Shown here: positions 1 through 10,106 of the stretch, piece by piece
Position numbering within the stretch: the first letter of the stretch is position 1
Layout: each line of letters opens with the position of its first letter
NCBI GenBank assembly: GCA_026770615.1
Contig: MU631354.1
Location: 1,007 to 31,233 of the forward strand
Length of the DNA stretch: 30,227 nucleotides
Source of the DNA: Pavlovales sp. CCMP2436
Taxonomy: Eukaryota > Haptophyta > Pavlovophyceae > Pavlovales
Direction of reading: 5' to 3'
Program-made: the position numbers and the translations under genes
The notes under the pieces: generated by a model
What the model was told of the DNA's origin: nothing
Seen by the model: the letters and a program-made list of their open reading frames with translations, nothing else
Databases searched by the model: none

Positions 1-93
1 TGCCTCCGGCTCTGCCTCCGGCTCTGCCTCCGGCTCTGCCTCCGGCTCTGCCTCCGGCTCTGCCTCCGGCTCTGCCTCCGGCTCTGCCTCCGG
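1..93. repeat. 12-bp GC-rich minisatellite
   Basis: About seven and a half head-to-tail copies of tgcctccggctc open the window and probably continue to its left. The last copy degrades into cggcttcgcc. One plus-strand frame would read as Ala-Ser-Gly-Ser repeats and one minus-strand frame as Glu-Pro-Glu-Ala. No start, domain or longer frame supports coding, so I treat it as a simple tandem array. Confidence 0.9.
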
Positions 94-112
94 CTTCGCC
101 ATGGCAGCCGGC

Positions 113-360
113 AAGGGAGTGATGAGCGCCTGGGGTGGGGGGTGTAGGAAGCGGTGGGCAGAGGGTGTGAGCGCGAGCCGACGGTGGCTGCAAGGGAGTC
201 ATGAGCGCCTGAGAAGGGTGGGTGCGCAGGTAACGGAGGGCAGAGGGTGTGCGCGCCAGCCGACGGTGGCTTCGAGGGGGTGATGAGCACACGAAGAGGA
301 GGGGTGCAGGCAGTGGAGGGCAGAGAGCGTGAATTCGGGCCGAGTGGCTGCGAGGGAGCG
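113..360. repeat. imperfect ~80-bp tandem repeat, three units
   Basis: Three diverged units begin near 113, 192 and 274, and a fourth start is visible near 352, so the spacing is about 78-82 bp. Each unit opens with a form of aagggagtgatgagc, contains ggcagagggtgtg and ends with a form of gccgacggtggct. The short ORFs across this stretch follow the repeat and show no protein features. Confidence 0.75.
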
Positions 361-1024
361 AGTACCTGCTCGCTCAGCGGGGCGGCTTCCATCGATTTTG
401 TCCGGTTCAAACTTTTAAATCGCGCCAGAAGCCCAGAACTAACATTTAGCCTGTCACACGTCTGGCGGGGGAGCTCTGATCGCCCCTGCGCCTGCCATCA
501 ATCGCCCGAATGCCGAGAGCGAGCGACTTTGCGAAGCGAACACCAACCCGTGAGCGAGCGTGGAAGCACACGAATAGCGCGGGGACGGACTCAACTGGCA
601 TACGGGCTGACGCCAGAGGCAGAGCGGACATGTTTTATGTTTTATGCTTTGTAGGTAGATCCAAGCAGGGGTATAAGCTTGACTTGAGACTTCTCAGATG
701 TACAGTTGACTTTGAGACTTCAGACCGCCTCTCAAAATCCCTCCGACATTATCTATCTGAGCCACACAGCATGTACACGGGTGACTCAATAATCCTCCAC
801 TTATCTTATAAAAACTCTCTCCTCGTTTAAGGTGGTTGCGGTTGTTGGCCTGGGATACGTGATTTGGTTCTTCTGCAGTGTTAGCCGATGTTGCTGTGTA
901 TCACGCAAATCGGCGTGGGTCCGAGGTCTGTTTGTCTGGGTGTGTTTATCAGTGTGACTAGTGAATGTTGTCGGAGCCTGCGTGCCCCTGGTCTTGGTGC
1001 TGCTGGTGGCGCCCATTGGACGCT
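361..1024. other. no gene recognised; 3' flank of LINE fragment
   Basis: I see no convincing gene here. Short frames exist on both strands but lack recognisable domains. A TATA-like stretch (cttataaaaac, about 804-814) occurs, but nothing downstream on the plus strand looks coding. The part from about 830 to 1,024 lies just past the stop of the minus-strand OTU frame and may be the 3' untranslated region of that retrotransposon. Confidence 0.4.
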
Positions 1025-2283
1025 TTAAAGTTGATTTGGTAGTGGATGGGCTGGGTGAGGTAAGTTGGAGTCTAGGCCTGTCATATGAATAAATAAGGTT
1101 GAGGTCACGTCTATTCCCACTTGCTTGTGAGTGGCTATTGCTATGTCGATCCGTAGGATGCTTCCTATGCTGTAGAACATGTTGTTGTGTATCCAACCGT
1201 CTTCCTTTGCCTGGTATGCCATCGACAACATGGGAGCGGTGCTGTTGCCACAGAGATCTGTTGGGTCTTCTTCGGGCCGTCTGAGGTCCAAGTGGTTCTG
1301 GACGTTTTCGGGTTGCGCCCGGGCGTGGGCTATGGCTCGTTCGCGACGGTTCGCTGCTGCTTGTTTGTGACTTGCACCGCTGCCGTCGATTCCCATGGCT
1401 GCGTAGAGGAAACAGTTTTCATCACGCACAACGTCCATGTCCATGAGGTTTACGGTAGCATAGATTTTTCCGATTTCCCAGGCTCTCGCTGTTATCCATT
1501 GAATGATTATCTTAGGTTTCCCATGGCGGCCCTTTTGAGCGCGTGGGCGTTTCGAGGGGATGTTAATAGTTTGTGTGCTGCTTTCGTCTCTATCTTCTGT
1601 TGGAGTGTTGTTGGCGGTTAGTGTGCTGCTTCCGGCTCCATCTCCTGTTGGGAAATTGGGTATGCTTGTACCTTTTTTCGTGCGAGGTCGTTTGGCAGGG
1701 TTTGGGGGGTTGGAGATCCGCCCCTGGGCAGCCTGTCTGGCTTTCTTTTGTTGTTGTTGGGTGTCTGTGTATTGTTGTTGGCGGCGGTTGAGGACGGCTG
1801 CGAACGCGTCGACATTGTGGGTGCTTGCCAAGTTGTTGCTCTGCGGTGGCTGGGTTGGTGGTGTGAATTGTCGATTTCCGTGTCCTCTGGGTCATCAGAG
1901 TCGTTTGTGGGCTCATCGCCCTTAATGAGCTTGGTTCTTTCGGCGTTTAAAGCTTTAGTGACTGCTAGGAGGACTCCTTGTATGGGGCCCGTCTTGTACT
2001 CTCAGGTTGGTTTCAGCTTGAAGCAGTTCTCGACTAGCTCCTGGGTCTGTATAGAGACGCTCCCGGCGTGCGCGTACGGGTGGCTGAGTGCAGAGTCGGC
2101 GATGGCGCGTAATTTCGAGTTGGTGCCGAGGCCTCCGAGTTTTTTCTTCGTCGAAGGTCACGTTGGTCGGCGGTTGCTGGGCAATGCTTCATGATATGTT
2201 CGACTGAGTCCGTATCGTCCGCTGGGTTTCGGCTTTTCGTAATGTAGAAGGGGCATTTGGTGCTGAGTTTAGGGCCACCTTCG
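1025..2283 (-). pseudogene. LINE fragment: zinc knuckle plus C-terminal OTU-like protease domain
   Basis: This is the C-terminal part of a retrotransposon polyprotein, read from 2,283 to 1,025. It starts with a zinc-knuckle-like segment: Cys codon near 2,252, then VEHIMKHC ending near 2,181. The second Cys of the usual CxxC appears as Tyr (CPFYI). A Gln/Pro/Lys-rich linker follows. The open frame from about 1,899 to 1,025 then carries an OTU-like cysteine protease region: DENCFLYAAM with the candidate nucleophile Cys at 1,412-1,414, then an acidic segment and EDGWIHNNMF, matching the order of OTU folds. The expected late His-Tyr appears only in another frame (HYQINF, His codon 1,042-1,044), so a frameshift probably cuts the domain just before its catalytic His. 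In-frame stops near 2,010 and 1,900 also break it. OTU-like proteases are known in some non-LTR elements such as Dualen/RandI. The OTU call is good and the element class is inferred. Confidence 0.6.
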
Positions 2284-2371
2284 TTAATTTAGGCGATTAA
2301 AATAACACCCGGAGCAGCTGGAAATATTACGGGAAATCCTGCCCGCACTCACGTCGGCATTATGCGGACCT

Positions 2372-2704
2372 ATGTGCTTCCGGTTCGTCACACGCCACAC
2401 AACACTCATACATGCTCTCAGACACCAACCACAGACAGCGGAGAAACCACAATTGTGCACCCCACATGTCGGGGTCGACGGTTCATTTATCAAACCAGAT
2501 GGAAACGGCGAGGCTCGAGCAGCCGGTGCGGCGTGTTTTTACGTACTCCCATCACACCACATCCGCGGCACGACACATGCCCCAGAGGCACATATCCTCA
2601 CCTGCACATTCTCAGGCGATCAAACGGTTGTCAACGCAGAATGCAATGCGGTCACACTGGCCGTACAAGCACTGACTCACGAGCAAGAGCTATTCATCGG
2701 ATGA
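2372..2704 (+). pseudogene. RNase H domain of LINE copy A
   Basis: The frame shows the RNase H pattern. HVGVDGSF near 2,460-2,483 gives the first catalytic Asp on strand 1. AECNAVTLAVQAL near 2,635-2,673 gives the conserved Glu helix, and FIG near the end is where the next catalytic Asp is expected. A TGA stop falls immediately after FIG at 2,702, so the third acidic residue is lost or shifted out of frame. Such a domain degrades the RNA strand of the cDNA hybrid during retrotransposition. The downstream ORF is in another frame, so a further indel separates the two. No autonomous function is expected. Confidence 0.6.
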
Positions 2705-3078
2705 CACAGGCGTAAAACGCCTAGACTGGCACAGACGGCACCTAAACCGCAACCCCCTACCACACGGGTCAAGGGATCCCACGAGCTATGATGCAAACCC
2801 TCACTTCTACCGCCTACTCAGCCTCAAACAACCTGACGAGGCGCACGGACGCTACAGGAACGCGACTCACACTGCGACTCATACCAAATCAGATGATGAA
2901 GTAGCCAGAAATCTAAATACCCCGGGAGCGGTACGTCACGATGATACCTCGAGAGCTAGAATAGTGACGGCAGAGGTGCTAAAGAAAGTGACCCGGCTCT
3001 TCAACTCCACACGAGGCGACAACTGGCGCAGCCAGGCTGATTTGCCTCCTCACCTCCAACCCGGCTGTCATAAAGCTC

Positions 3079-4860
3079 GTGCAGAACGCATTGAGTGACT
3101 GGGGCTCAAAGGCAGTAGCAGTACACAGAGAAGCCGCCACAGTACAGCTCACAAAAAACACGCTCACTGCCCAGTGCTGGGCAATAGCGGCCACTGCGAC
3201 AGGAGACATCATCACATCCGACCAACGAGCAGCACGCCATGCGCTAATAGACAGAGTTGCGAGGGATCGCCTAGAGAAGAGAGGCCCCGTCAAACATGCT
3301 CCCGGCATAGGTAGAATGGCAAATGTAGAAGCCATGTGGTCAAAAGAAAGCACGACGGCTCTGCGCCTCCCACGAGTTAGGGGCCAACAGCGACCCACGG
3401 AAAAGTACACCAAACACATAGCCAGAGTGGTACTCGGATCATACCGCCACGATGCCGAGTGGGCAGCAGAATTTCCGGCAATGGCCACCACTACAATTAC
3501 TATTGACTGAAAGTCCGAAACAATGGGCCTCACCTGCCCTCTATGCAAAGCACCCAACTCACAAGACACAAAGCATCACTTATACCACGAGTGCTCGTCA
3601 ACGGAAAAGCACCGCCACGACCTCCACCGCTCCCTCTGTAAGAAACTGTCCCCGAGCCTGGGACCCGCCAAATCAAAATCAATGTCGACACACATGATAT
3701 CTCGACTGGACTACTTTACCGGAAGGGTAGGATTAAGTGCCAAAGAAGAGCTCAGAAAGAAGGACGTCGACACCGGCGACGCACCCAAGCCCGGCGACTT
3801 ACACTACACTCTCCTACGCCATAGCCTCAGCATGCACAAATCACGTGAAGCGGCAATCGAAGCATCAGTGGCGTCAACCAAGGACAATATATCTCAATAC
3901 GACGCGTATAAGTTTAAGGTAGCCATGTGGACCGCCCAGACAGCTGAGCGGGCAGCAAGGAAACTGAATCAAAACACAGCACCAGCGGCCATATCACCTA
4001 TGCAATACGAGCCCATACCTCCAACGGACAGCATCGCTCAAAACAAGGAACCATCAGCTTTACCTCCTATGCAGTATAAGCCCATACCCCCGATAGACTG
4101 CATCGCCCAAAACGAAGCACCAGCGGCCATACCACCTATGCAGTATGAGCCCATACCCCTGACGGACAGCATCGCCCAAATCGAGGCACCAGCGGCTATA
4201 CCATTTCTGTGGTATGAGCCCATACCCCCAACGGATAGCATCGCTCAGTATGAGCCCATATCCCCAACGGCCATACCACCTATACAGCAAGAGCCCATAC
4301 CCCCAACGGACACCAGTGCACTGACCACCCCTGCCAAACGAAGATGCCTGATGCGCAACCAACCTACGAATAATGAAGATTCATTAACAGGTGTAAACCC
4401 GACCATACCCTCCATGCAGCCTAAGCCCACTCTCAGGCCCAGCCACGGCCAGCAACGCTTACGCACATCAAACGTGGAAAAACGCAACCAGAGACCGTCT
4501 CGAACCAAAACCTTATTACTATCAGGAGCAGCCAGTCCCACCGAACCTAAAACAGGAACAGCCAGTCCCACCATAAACCACGAGTCTGCAGCAGGTCCGT
4601 CACGCATGCACGCACTGATCCATGACAAGTCCGTCATATTCATGCATTACTCACGCACACTGCGCTCAGCAACCAAACGGGCCCTTGAAACCGGCCAGTC
4701 ACCCACGCTGTCACACCACTCGGGCGACAAAAAACCTAAAGCCAAACATGAGCCAGCAAGCTCAAAGTCTTCAAAATGCAAACATGAGCCAGCAAGCCCG
4801 TCACACCCCGCAACCCAAAGTCCTGCGCCCGAGGTCCACCCCCGTCAAGGGGTGGGATAG
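3079..4860 (+). pseudogene. LINE copy A C-terminal ORF: zinc knuckle and 23-residue proline-rich repeats
   Basis: This is one frame with a single TGA at 3,508-3,510. The first part (about 143 residues) is helical and basic and ends near the RNase H connection. After the stop the frame holds CPLCKAP followed by HHLYHEC, a CxxC...H...C zinc knuckle of the kind found near the C-terminus of many LINE reverse transcriptase proteins. From 3,979 to about 4,320 there are four full and one partial copies of a 23-residue repeat (consensus like APAAIPPMQYEPIPPTDSIA). A basic Ser/Pro/Lys-rich tail with repeated KHEPAS units follows. The same tail occurs on the minus strand in copy B at 7,740-6,775. Role of the tail is unknown; nucleic-acid binding is a guess from its charge. 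Confidence 0.65.
3979..4320 (+). repeat. 69-bp coding tandem repeat (23-residue PIPPTD repeat)
   Basis: Units start at 3,979, 4,048, 4,117 and 4,186, with a shortened partial copy to about 4,320. The 69-bp period is a multiple of three and keeps the frame open. Variation between units is mostly base substitution, which suggests the array expanded as coding DNA. A related array lies on the minus strand at about 7,740-7,400. Confidence 0.85.
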
Positions 4861-5202
4861 AATGGGCCAGCAAATAAACCGCGCATATTTGTGGTTTTTG
4901 CCCCCCGGGGCAAAATCTCAACGTATGCGAGCCAGGCTAGCGGAGAAGTAATGTTTGGGATGCGCGAAGGTGGGCCGCGCTCGCAGACGGTGCTGCATTT
5001 TCAGACGACGCGAGGGAGAGCAGTGGAGGTCGGTTAGCGCGCCAGTCGAGAGTCGTCAGTCGTCGATTGTCGTGTGGCTGAACTTATCAGCGGTGGGGAC
5101 GGTATCCGTGTGCTCGGGGTGGATCCCTGGATCTGAGTGTTTTCCAACACTTAAATCCAGTGAGTTCCTCCCGGGGACGAATGTTTAGCTAGAAACTTAC
5201 AC
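4861..5202 (+). mobile_element. 3' tail of LINE copy A, inverted match to 6,314-6,700
   Basis: This noncoding tail contains landmarks that reappear in reverse complement at 6,314-6,700: ggatccctggatctgagtg, cgcgccagtcgagagtcgtc, and ctagaaacttacac at the end. Similarity stops abruptly after ttacac at 5,202 and at 6,314. There is no poly(A) run at the end. Confidence 0.7.
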
Positions 5203-6313
5203 AGAGGGTAACATCGAGGAGCTTTGGTTCGTTTCTTGCCCGTCCTGTGTTGTAATTCGTGGTGCCTGTCATGTATCGGACGTATGTGCGTTGAGTAGTC
5301 TCTGACTTTTTCCCATGGGTGGTCTTAAGGAGGCTGTTGACTCCTTTATCCAGAGGTCGGTTCGGTCCCTTAGGCGGATGGCATATTTTTGTGTGCTTCT
5401 AGTGAGGTTCCGGGGGTCTTTGCGGACATGGATGTTTGTAGCTTGGGTTCCCGCTTTTTCTTTGACTGACCTGCGGATGGTGGATGGAGTGTGGTCGATA
5501 AAGTTCCCGTCTTTATCTGTGACGCTGTACCTTGCTGGCGGCTAAGCGCATGGGCCTAGGTCGTGAAAGGGGGTTTGGTTCTCCATTGCCACTTATCTGG
5601 CGGCCCAGTCGGCGCAGACGTTGAGTGTCACATGCACTGCGTCATAGGCTGGCATTGGTGCTCCTCCTGCCGTGGGCTGTTGTTTATCTCATTGGCCTTC
5701 TCGTTCGCCTTGCCCATGTGGGCATCGGTTCCCGCGTTGTCAATAATGTAAACTTGGCTGGCCGTGTCGATTCTTGGGTTTTGAATCAGTGGTCTGAGGA
5801 AGGAGTCTGCTTTGTGGGCTTTCTGGTGCTTGAAGATGTGGGTTTTGCCGGCATGGGTGTTGCGTGTGAGGACTTCGCTGAGTCTTCGGAGTTGTAACTG
5901 TCGGTTTGGCGTGGCTGTTTCGTCCGTGCCTTGGTGTTGGGGTTGTGATTCGGTGTTTGTGGCTGTGATGCAGTTAGGGTTTAGGCGCACAAATTCCTGA
6001 GTGGGTTGAGGCAGTCCCAAGAGGTGGCGAGTGTCGTCTGTGTTTGGAGGGATTTGAGTCGGAGGCTGAGTGTCGCAGCTGTGAGCTCGCTATCTAGAGC
6101 GTCTTTGTCCCCTGGACGAATGGCGTTGGTCATGCGTATTTCCCGTCTCCCGTCTGGGTAGTTGATTAGGTAAGCGACGCCTCCTGCTGTTTTCCCTGTC
6201 ATCTCCTTGTGGGGGCCATCGACTGCTATGTCGGTGACTGTTGAACCTCCCGGGAGAGCTGTTCCTAGTGTTTTGTCATGTTTGTCCAGATGAGCGTTTC
6301 GCAGGCGTGCCGG
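5203..6313 (-). mobile_element. LINE fragment C between the inverted copies (RNase H and C-terminal region)
   Basis: Read from 6,313 to 5,203. The first frame (to 5,981) contains VTDIAVDGPHKEMTGKTAGG, an RNase H strand-1 pattern with its Asp, and ALDSELTAATLSLRL with the conserved Glu. The next frame (6,020-5,628) has VYIIDNAGTDAHMGKANEKA, resembling the C-terminal RNase H segment with its last acidic residue. After 5,628 a further frame has HDLGP and later RYMTGTTNYNTGRARN-like residues, similar in position to the pre-zinc-knuckle region of LINEs. It ends where copy A begins. Several frameshifts and stops make it non-functional. It differs in sequence from the RNase H of copy A, so it comes from a different family or a distant relative. 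Confidence 0.55.
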
Positions 6314-6740
6314 GTGTAAGTTTCTAGTTAAACGTCCGGACCCCGTGAGGATCTCACTGGATTTAAGTGTTGAAAAACACTCAGATCCAGGGATCCACCC
6401 GGTCGAGCACACGGATACCGTCCCAACCGCTGATCAGTTCAGACACACGATGATCGACGACTGACGACTCTCGACTGGCGCGCTAACCGACCTCCACTGC
6501 TTTCCCTCGCGTCGTCTAAGAATGCAACACCGTCTGCGAGCGCGGCACACCTGCGCGACTCACAAAACATTACTTCTTCACTAGCCTGTATCACATATAT
6601 TGCGATTCTTGCCCCGAGGGACAGAAATCGCAAATAAACGCGGCTTGTCTGCTGGCCCAGTCTATCCCACCCCTTGCCGGGGGTGGGCCTCGGGCGCAGG
6701 GCTTTGGGATGCGGGAAATCGCGGGCTTGCTGGCTCATAT
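6314..6740 (-). mobile_element. 3' tail of LINE copy B, inverted match to 4,821-5,202
   Basis: Reverse-complement similarity to the end of copy A is direct: aaacactcagatccagggatcca at 6,374-6,396 mirrors the block at 5,127-5,149, and gtgtaagtttctag starts at 6,314. With copy A this makes a large imperfect inverted repeat around the 1.1-kb fragment C. Confidence 0.7.
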
Positions 6741-6774
6741 TTGGTTTTGGGTTTCTTGCCGCCCGAGTGGTGTG

Positions 6775-7740
6775 TCAGCGTGGTTGACTGGATGGTCTCA
6801 AAGGCCCGTTCGGTAGATGAGCGCATTGTGCGTGGGTGATTTCGTGCATGGATATGACGGGCTTGTCCGAGATTAATGCGTGCTTCTTTGACGTGCCTGC
6901 TGCGGACTCGTGGTGTATGGTGGGACTAGATGGTCCTGTTTTGGGTTCCTGATGTATGGTGGGACTGGCTGCTCCTGGTAGTGCTGAGGGTGTGGCTCGA
7001 GACGGTCTCTTCTGAATGCGCTTTGGTGTTATGACTCGAAGCGATCTCTTCTGGATTTGTTTTTTCACGATTGGTATCGTAAGCGTGGCTGTCCTCGACT
7101 GGGCCTGAGGGTGGGCTCAGGCTGCATGGGAGGTATGGTCGGGTCTGCACCTGGGAATGAGGCTTCGTCTGGTAGTGCTGAGGGTGTGACTCGGGACGAG
7201 CTCTTCTGGATGCGCTTTGAGGGTATGACTCGAGGCGGTCTCTTCTGGATTTGTTTTTTCACGATTGGTATGCGTAAGCGTGGCTGGCCTCGGCTGGGTC
7301 TGAGGGTGGGCTCAGTCTGCACGGAGGGTATGGTCGGGTATGCACCTGGGAGTGAGTCTTCGTTATTCGGAGGTTGATTGCGGGTCAAGCGTATTCGTTT
7401 GGCAGGAGTTGTCTGTGTGCTGGTGTCCTTTGGGGGTATGGGCTCATGCTGCATAGGTGGTATGGCCGCTGGTAACTCGATTTGAGCGATGCTGTCCGTT
7501 GGGGGTATGGGTTCGTAATGAATGGGTGGTAAGGATGATGGTACTTATTGTTTTGAGCGATGCTGTCCGTTAGGGGTATGGGCTCATACTGCATAGGTGG
7601 TATGGCCGCTGGTGCTTCGTTTTGGGCGATGCAGTCTGTCGGGGGTTGGGCTCATACAAGGAGGTAAGGCTGATGGTTCCTTGTTTTGAGCGATGCTATC
7701 CGTTGGGAGTATGGGCTCGTATTGCATAGGGGATCTGGCG
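6775..7740 (-). pseudogene. LINE copy B proline-rich and basic tail with two repeat types
   Basis: Reading downward from 7,740, the frames show the same PMQYEPIP and DSIAQN repeats as copy A, spread over several frames by indels. From about 7,365 to 7,060 a second repeat appears. The block beginning PTLRPSRGQPRLR and KKQIQKR occurs twice, and the matching DNA (ctggatttgttttttcacga) lies at 7,051 and 7,245, a 194-bp period. Copy A has the PTLRPSHGQQRLR block only once. This suggests the tail evolves by unit gain and loss. Confidence 0.6.
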
Positions 7741-7789
7741 CCTGCGGATACAGCAAACCGTCGTGGAAGGGCTTGGATGGTTGCGGCTG

Positions 7790-8356
7790 TCAGGATTTTT
7801 TGGAGTGTTCGTTGCCTGGCTCCCAGTTGGAGACCCATTCTTTTGCGAAGTGGGCTCTGCTTTGTGAGACCCAGGGATCCTCGTTGGTGCGTGCACTTGA
7901 TGATCCATTCAGCTGGATATTCCTCTTGATCGTCCGTTCTATCGCTGTTGTGGGGTTGGGCGAGAGAATGACACGGTCTAGATCTGTTGCTCCGTCTGTT
8001 CGTCCTTGTACGGGTTGGCACAGTTGGAGTGTGTCGGCGAGTGGTCTGTTGAGTTGGGTCTGTAGTTGACTTCTTAGCTTTTTGATTAAGCCGCCTTGGG
8101 CTTTGGCTTTCCCGGTGGCTATTAGTGGAGAGTTCACTTCCGGTCCGAGGAGTTCACCAAGTGTGAGTTTCCCAATCGGAATGTCGGCCGCTATTCGAAA
8201 ATTGTTTGAAATCGGGTCCTCGGATTCTTTTGTGACCGTGCTGTTTAGGGATCGCCAGCCCTCTGCGACTGTGGGGGGGTAGAGGGTGTCATGGTGTGCC
8301 TGTGATCTGTCGTACTCGAGAGTGCCGTTGAAAGTATGATATAGTTGGCGTAACAT
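7790..8356 (-). pseudogene. unassigned ORF after the reverse transcriptase, LINE copy B
   Basis: An open minus-strand frame of about 188 codons starts just beside the LINE-X micro-insertion at 8,352-8,394. It continues the thumb/connection region of the reverse transcriptase seen at 8,655-8,389. It has no catalytic motif that I recognise. A segment with TLYPPTVAEGWRSLN and many charged residues is compatible with the linker between reverse transcriptase and RNase H in LINEs. The frame ends near 7,790, close to the place where RNase H and the zinc knuckle would be expected but are absent. Confidence 0.45.
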
Positions 8357-8394
8357 TCAGAACAGTCAGACGCCAGCTTGAATCCCTATCATAA
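8352..8394 (-). mobile_element. LINE-X micro-insertion with 13-bp target-site duplication
   Basis: Forty-three bases inside the reverse transcriptase region are flanked by atatagttggcgt on both sides (8,339-8,351 and 8,395-8,407). The insert runs aacattcagaacagtc and onward to cttgaatccctatca plus taa. The same sequence forms the 3' end of the longer LINE-X copies at 16,661-16,980 and 30,076-30,227. Extreme 5' truncation during target-primed reverse transcription explains both the size and the duplication. Confidence 0.85.
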
Positions 8395-10106
8395 ATATAG
8401 TTGGCGTGATGCTATGCCCACTGCAGAGCTTGTATTAAGGAGGGTGAGCAGGGCTGCGGCTTTGTACCCTGCGTTGAGAGCAAATGGGTCTGCAATGCCC
8501 GTTCCTCCGGAGTTGAGTGAGCCGCAAAGCATGGCTGTTGGTGTGAAGAGTGCGGGGAGCAAGCCCCTGCGTATTATGAGCGATAGCAGGATATTCCGCG
8601 CTGAGTTAAGCTGTGCTGCTGTGGTTCCAATTGCTTGTAGGTGGTAGGGTAGCACTTAATATATTAATGTAGGGGGGTTCGGGCTAGCGGTACGTTTTAA
8701 ATTCAAGTCAGGCTGATCTTAGCGCTCCGACGCAGAACTTTATATATCATGTGCTGTGAACATGGCCAGTGTAGCTAGGCGGCACACCGGTGACGCTGCT
8801 ACTGCTTTCCATCTGGATGCTGCGGCGCCTAGGCGGGTCTGCAGGTGGGTCCACGTCACGTCCCAGTTGAGGGTCGGGCCCATGCTTATGTCTAGGTAGG
8901 TCATTTGGTCCCCGTTGTTGAGTGTTGTTATTTCGAGGTGTAGGCGGTGGTCAGTTGCTGGAATGATTAAATTTATCCGGTGCAGTTGTATCTTCCTTTC
9001 CTTCGTCCGTTCGGGCTATTTTGTGGGGGCCTGTGGGAAGCCATTGGAGGTGGCTGCATTTCGAGATGTTGAGCGTCATGTTATGGGCGGTGAGGAATTC
9101 GTGTAGAAGTGCAATTTGTTGGGTGCTTCCCGTTGTAGTGTCGGCGACGAGTGCTGTATCGTCCATCCAAGCTTGGGCGAAAAGGCAGTGGTCGCTGTCG
9201 GGATCGGGCTTATATGCGGTTTCCGGATGTGTGATGGCAAACCAGCGGGCTCATGGGGCACCCCTGCTTGCATCCCAACGTTATTGGGCATGTGCGGTGT
9301 GAGTGGCCATATGGGGTGAGGGTTGCTGCTTCGTCGCAGACTTGTAGATTTCCGACTCGTTGAATGAGTTCTTCTGGGAAACCGTGTAATTTGAGCGCCT
9401 GTGTTAGTGCGGCTTATGATACTTTGTCGAAAGCCTTGGCTATGTCGCAGAAGATGATGTGGAGTTCTTTGTTATTCCGCTTGGCATGCATTATTATGAA
9501 GATTAAGCCTGCTGCTTGTAGGCCGGAGTTGCTTTTGGCCCATGTGGCTCCTTGTGTGGTGTGAATTAGTTCTTGACTGCGCACTGCTTTCATGATGCGG
9601 CCAGCAGTGTGCGCTGCTGCGAGTTTGTAGAGGATGCTTTGGAGGGCAATGCCTCTGTAGTTGGTCAAGTCTAAGGGGTCACCTTTCTTATGGAAATAGA
9701 CGACCTCTGCTTTGGTTACTTGTTTGGGTAGCCTGGGTGTTTTGAGGAGGCAGTTTACTATGTTGGTTAGGAAGATTTTGACTCGGTCTGGTTGGTAAAA
9801 ATCCCTCGTTTCGATGCTTGCTCTGCGGCGAGGTCATCAGCGAATAGCATCAGCTTCAGCACTCCGTATTGGATGCCATCGAGGCCTGGGGCTCCATTGG
9901 TTTTCCCTTGTGGATTAATTTTTGAATTTCTGCTTCGGTGGCTAGTGCGCAGACTTCCTTTGTGTTTTATTCATTCCAGCTTAAGAGGCTGGTTTGCCAG
10001 ATTGCTGGGCTTTCCCAGGGTCTTGTGGCGTCTGTGGTTGCGTGTGATGGGGGTGGTTATTGTGGGTTTAGGAGGCTCTCTGTGTAGGCGGCTGCTTCAT
10101 CCCTAA
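8389..10106 (-). pseudogene. reverse transcriptase domain, LINE copy B
   Basis: Read downward. PGLDGIQYGVLKL near 9,860-9,900 resembles the first RT block. NYRGIALQSILYKL (about 9,665-9,620) matches the NWRPIsL-type block. QGATWAKSNSGLQAA (about 9,552-9,510) is the next, and FCDIAKAFDKVS (about 9,449-9,414) carries the first catalytic Asp in the usual DxxKAFD form. QGCPMSPLV lies near 9,260. MDDTALVAD (about 9,166-9,140) holds the catalytic DD pair with Met in place of the common Tyr-Ala before it. The thumb region continues to 8,389. Motifs sit in different frames, so the gene is dead. The domain would synthesise cDNA at the nicked target. Confidence 0.75.

Larger units (their letters stand above)
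2284..5202 (+). mobile_element. LINE copy A, 5'-truncated (RNase H, zinc knuckle, proline-rich tail, 3' end)
   Basis: This is the 3' half of a non-LTR retrotransposon on the plus strand. It abuts the opposite-strand OTU fragment head to head near 2,284. In order it contains an RNase H domain (2,372-2,704), an ORF with zinc knuckle and repeat tail (3,079-4,860, one in-frame stop at 3,508) and a noncoding 3' tail (4,861-5,202). The tail ends at agaaacttacac, the same place where copy B loses similarity, so that is probably the true 3' end of the family. Endonuclease and reverse transcriptase are missing, as expected for 5' truncation. Confidence 0.7.

Noticed and set aside
113..360. CRISPR-like array
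   Set aside because: The units are long, imperfect and contiguous, with no conserved short repeat separated by unique spacers.
804..814. Promoter TATA box
   Set aside because: No plausible gene starts downstream on the plus strand.
1187..1621. 144-codon plus-strand ORF
   Set aside because: It lies opposite the OTU frame and is Cys/Val/Leu/Phe-rich as expected for an antisense shadow.
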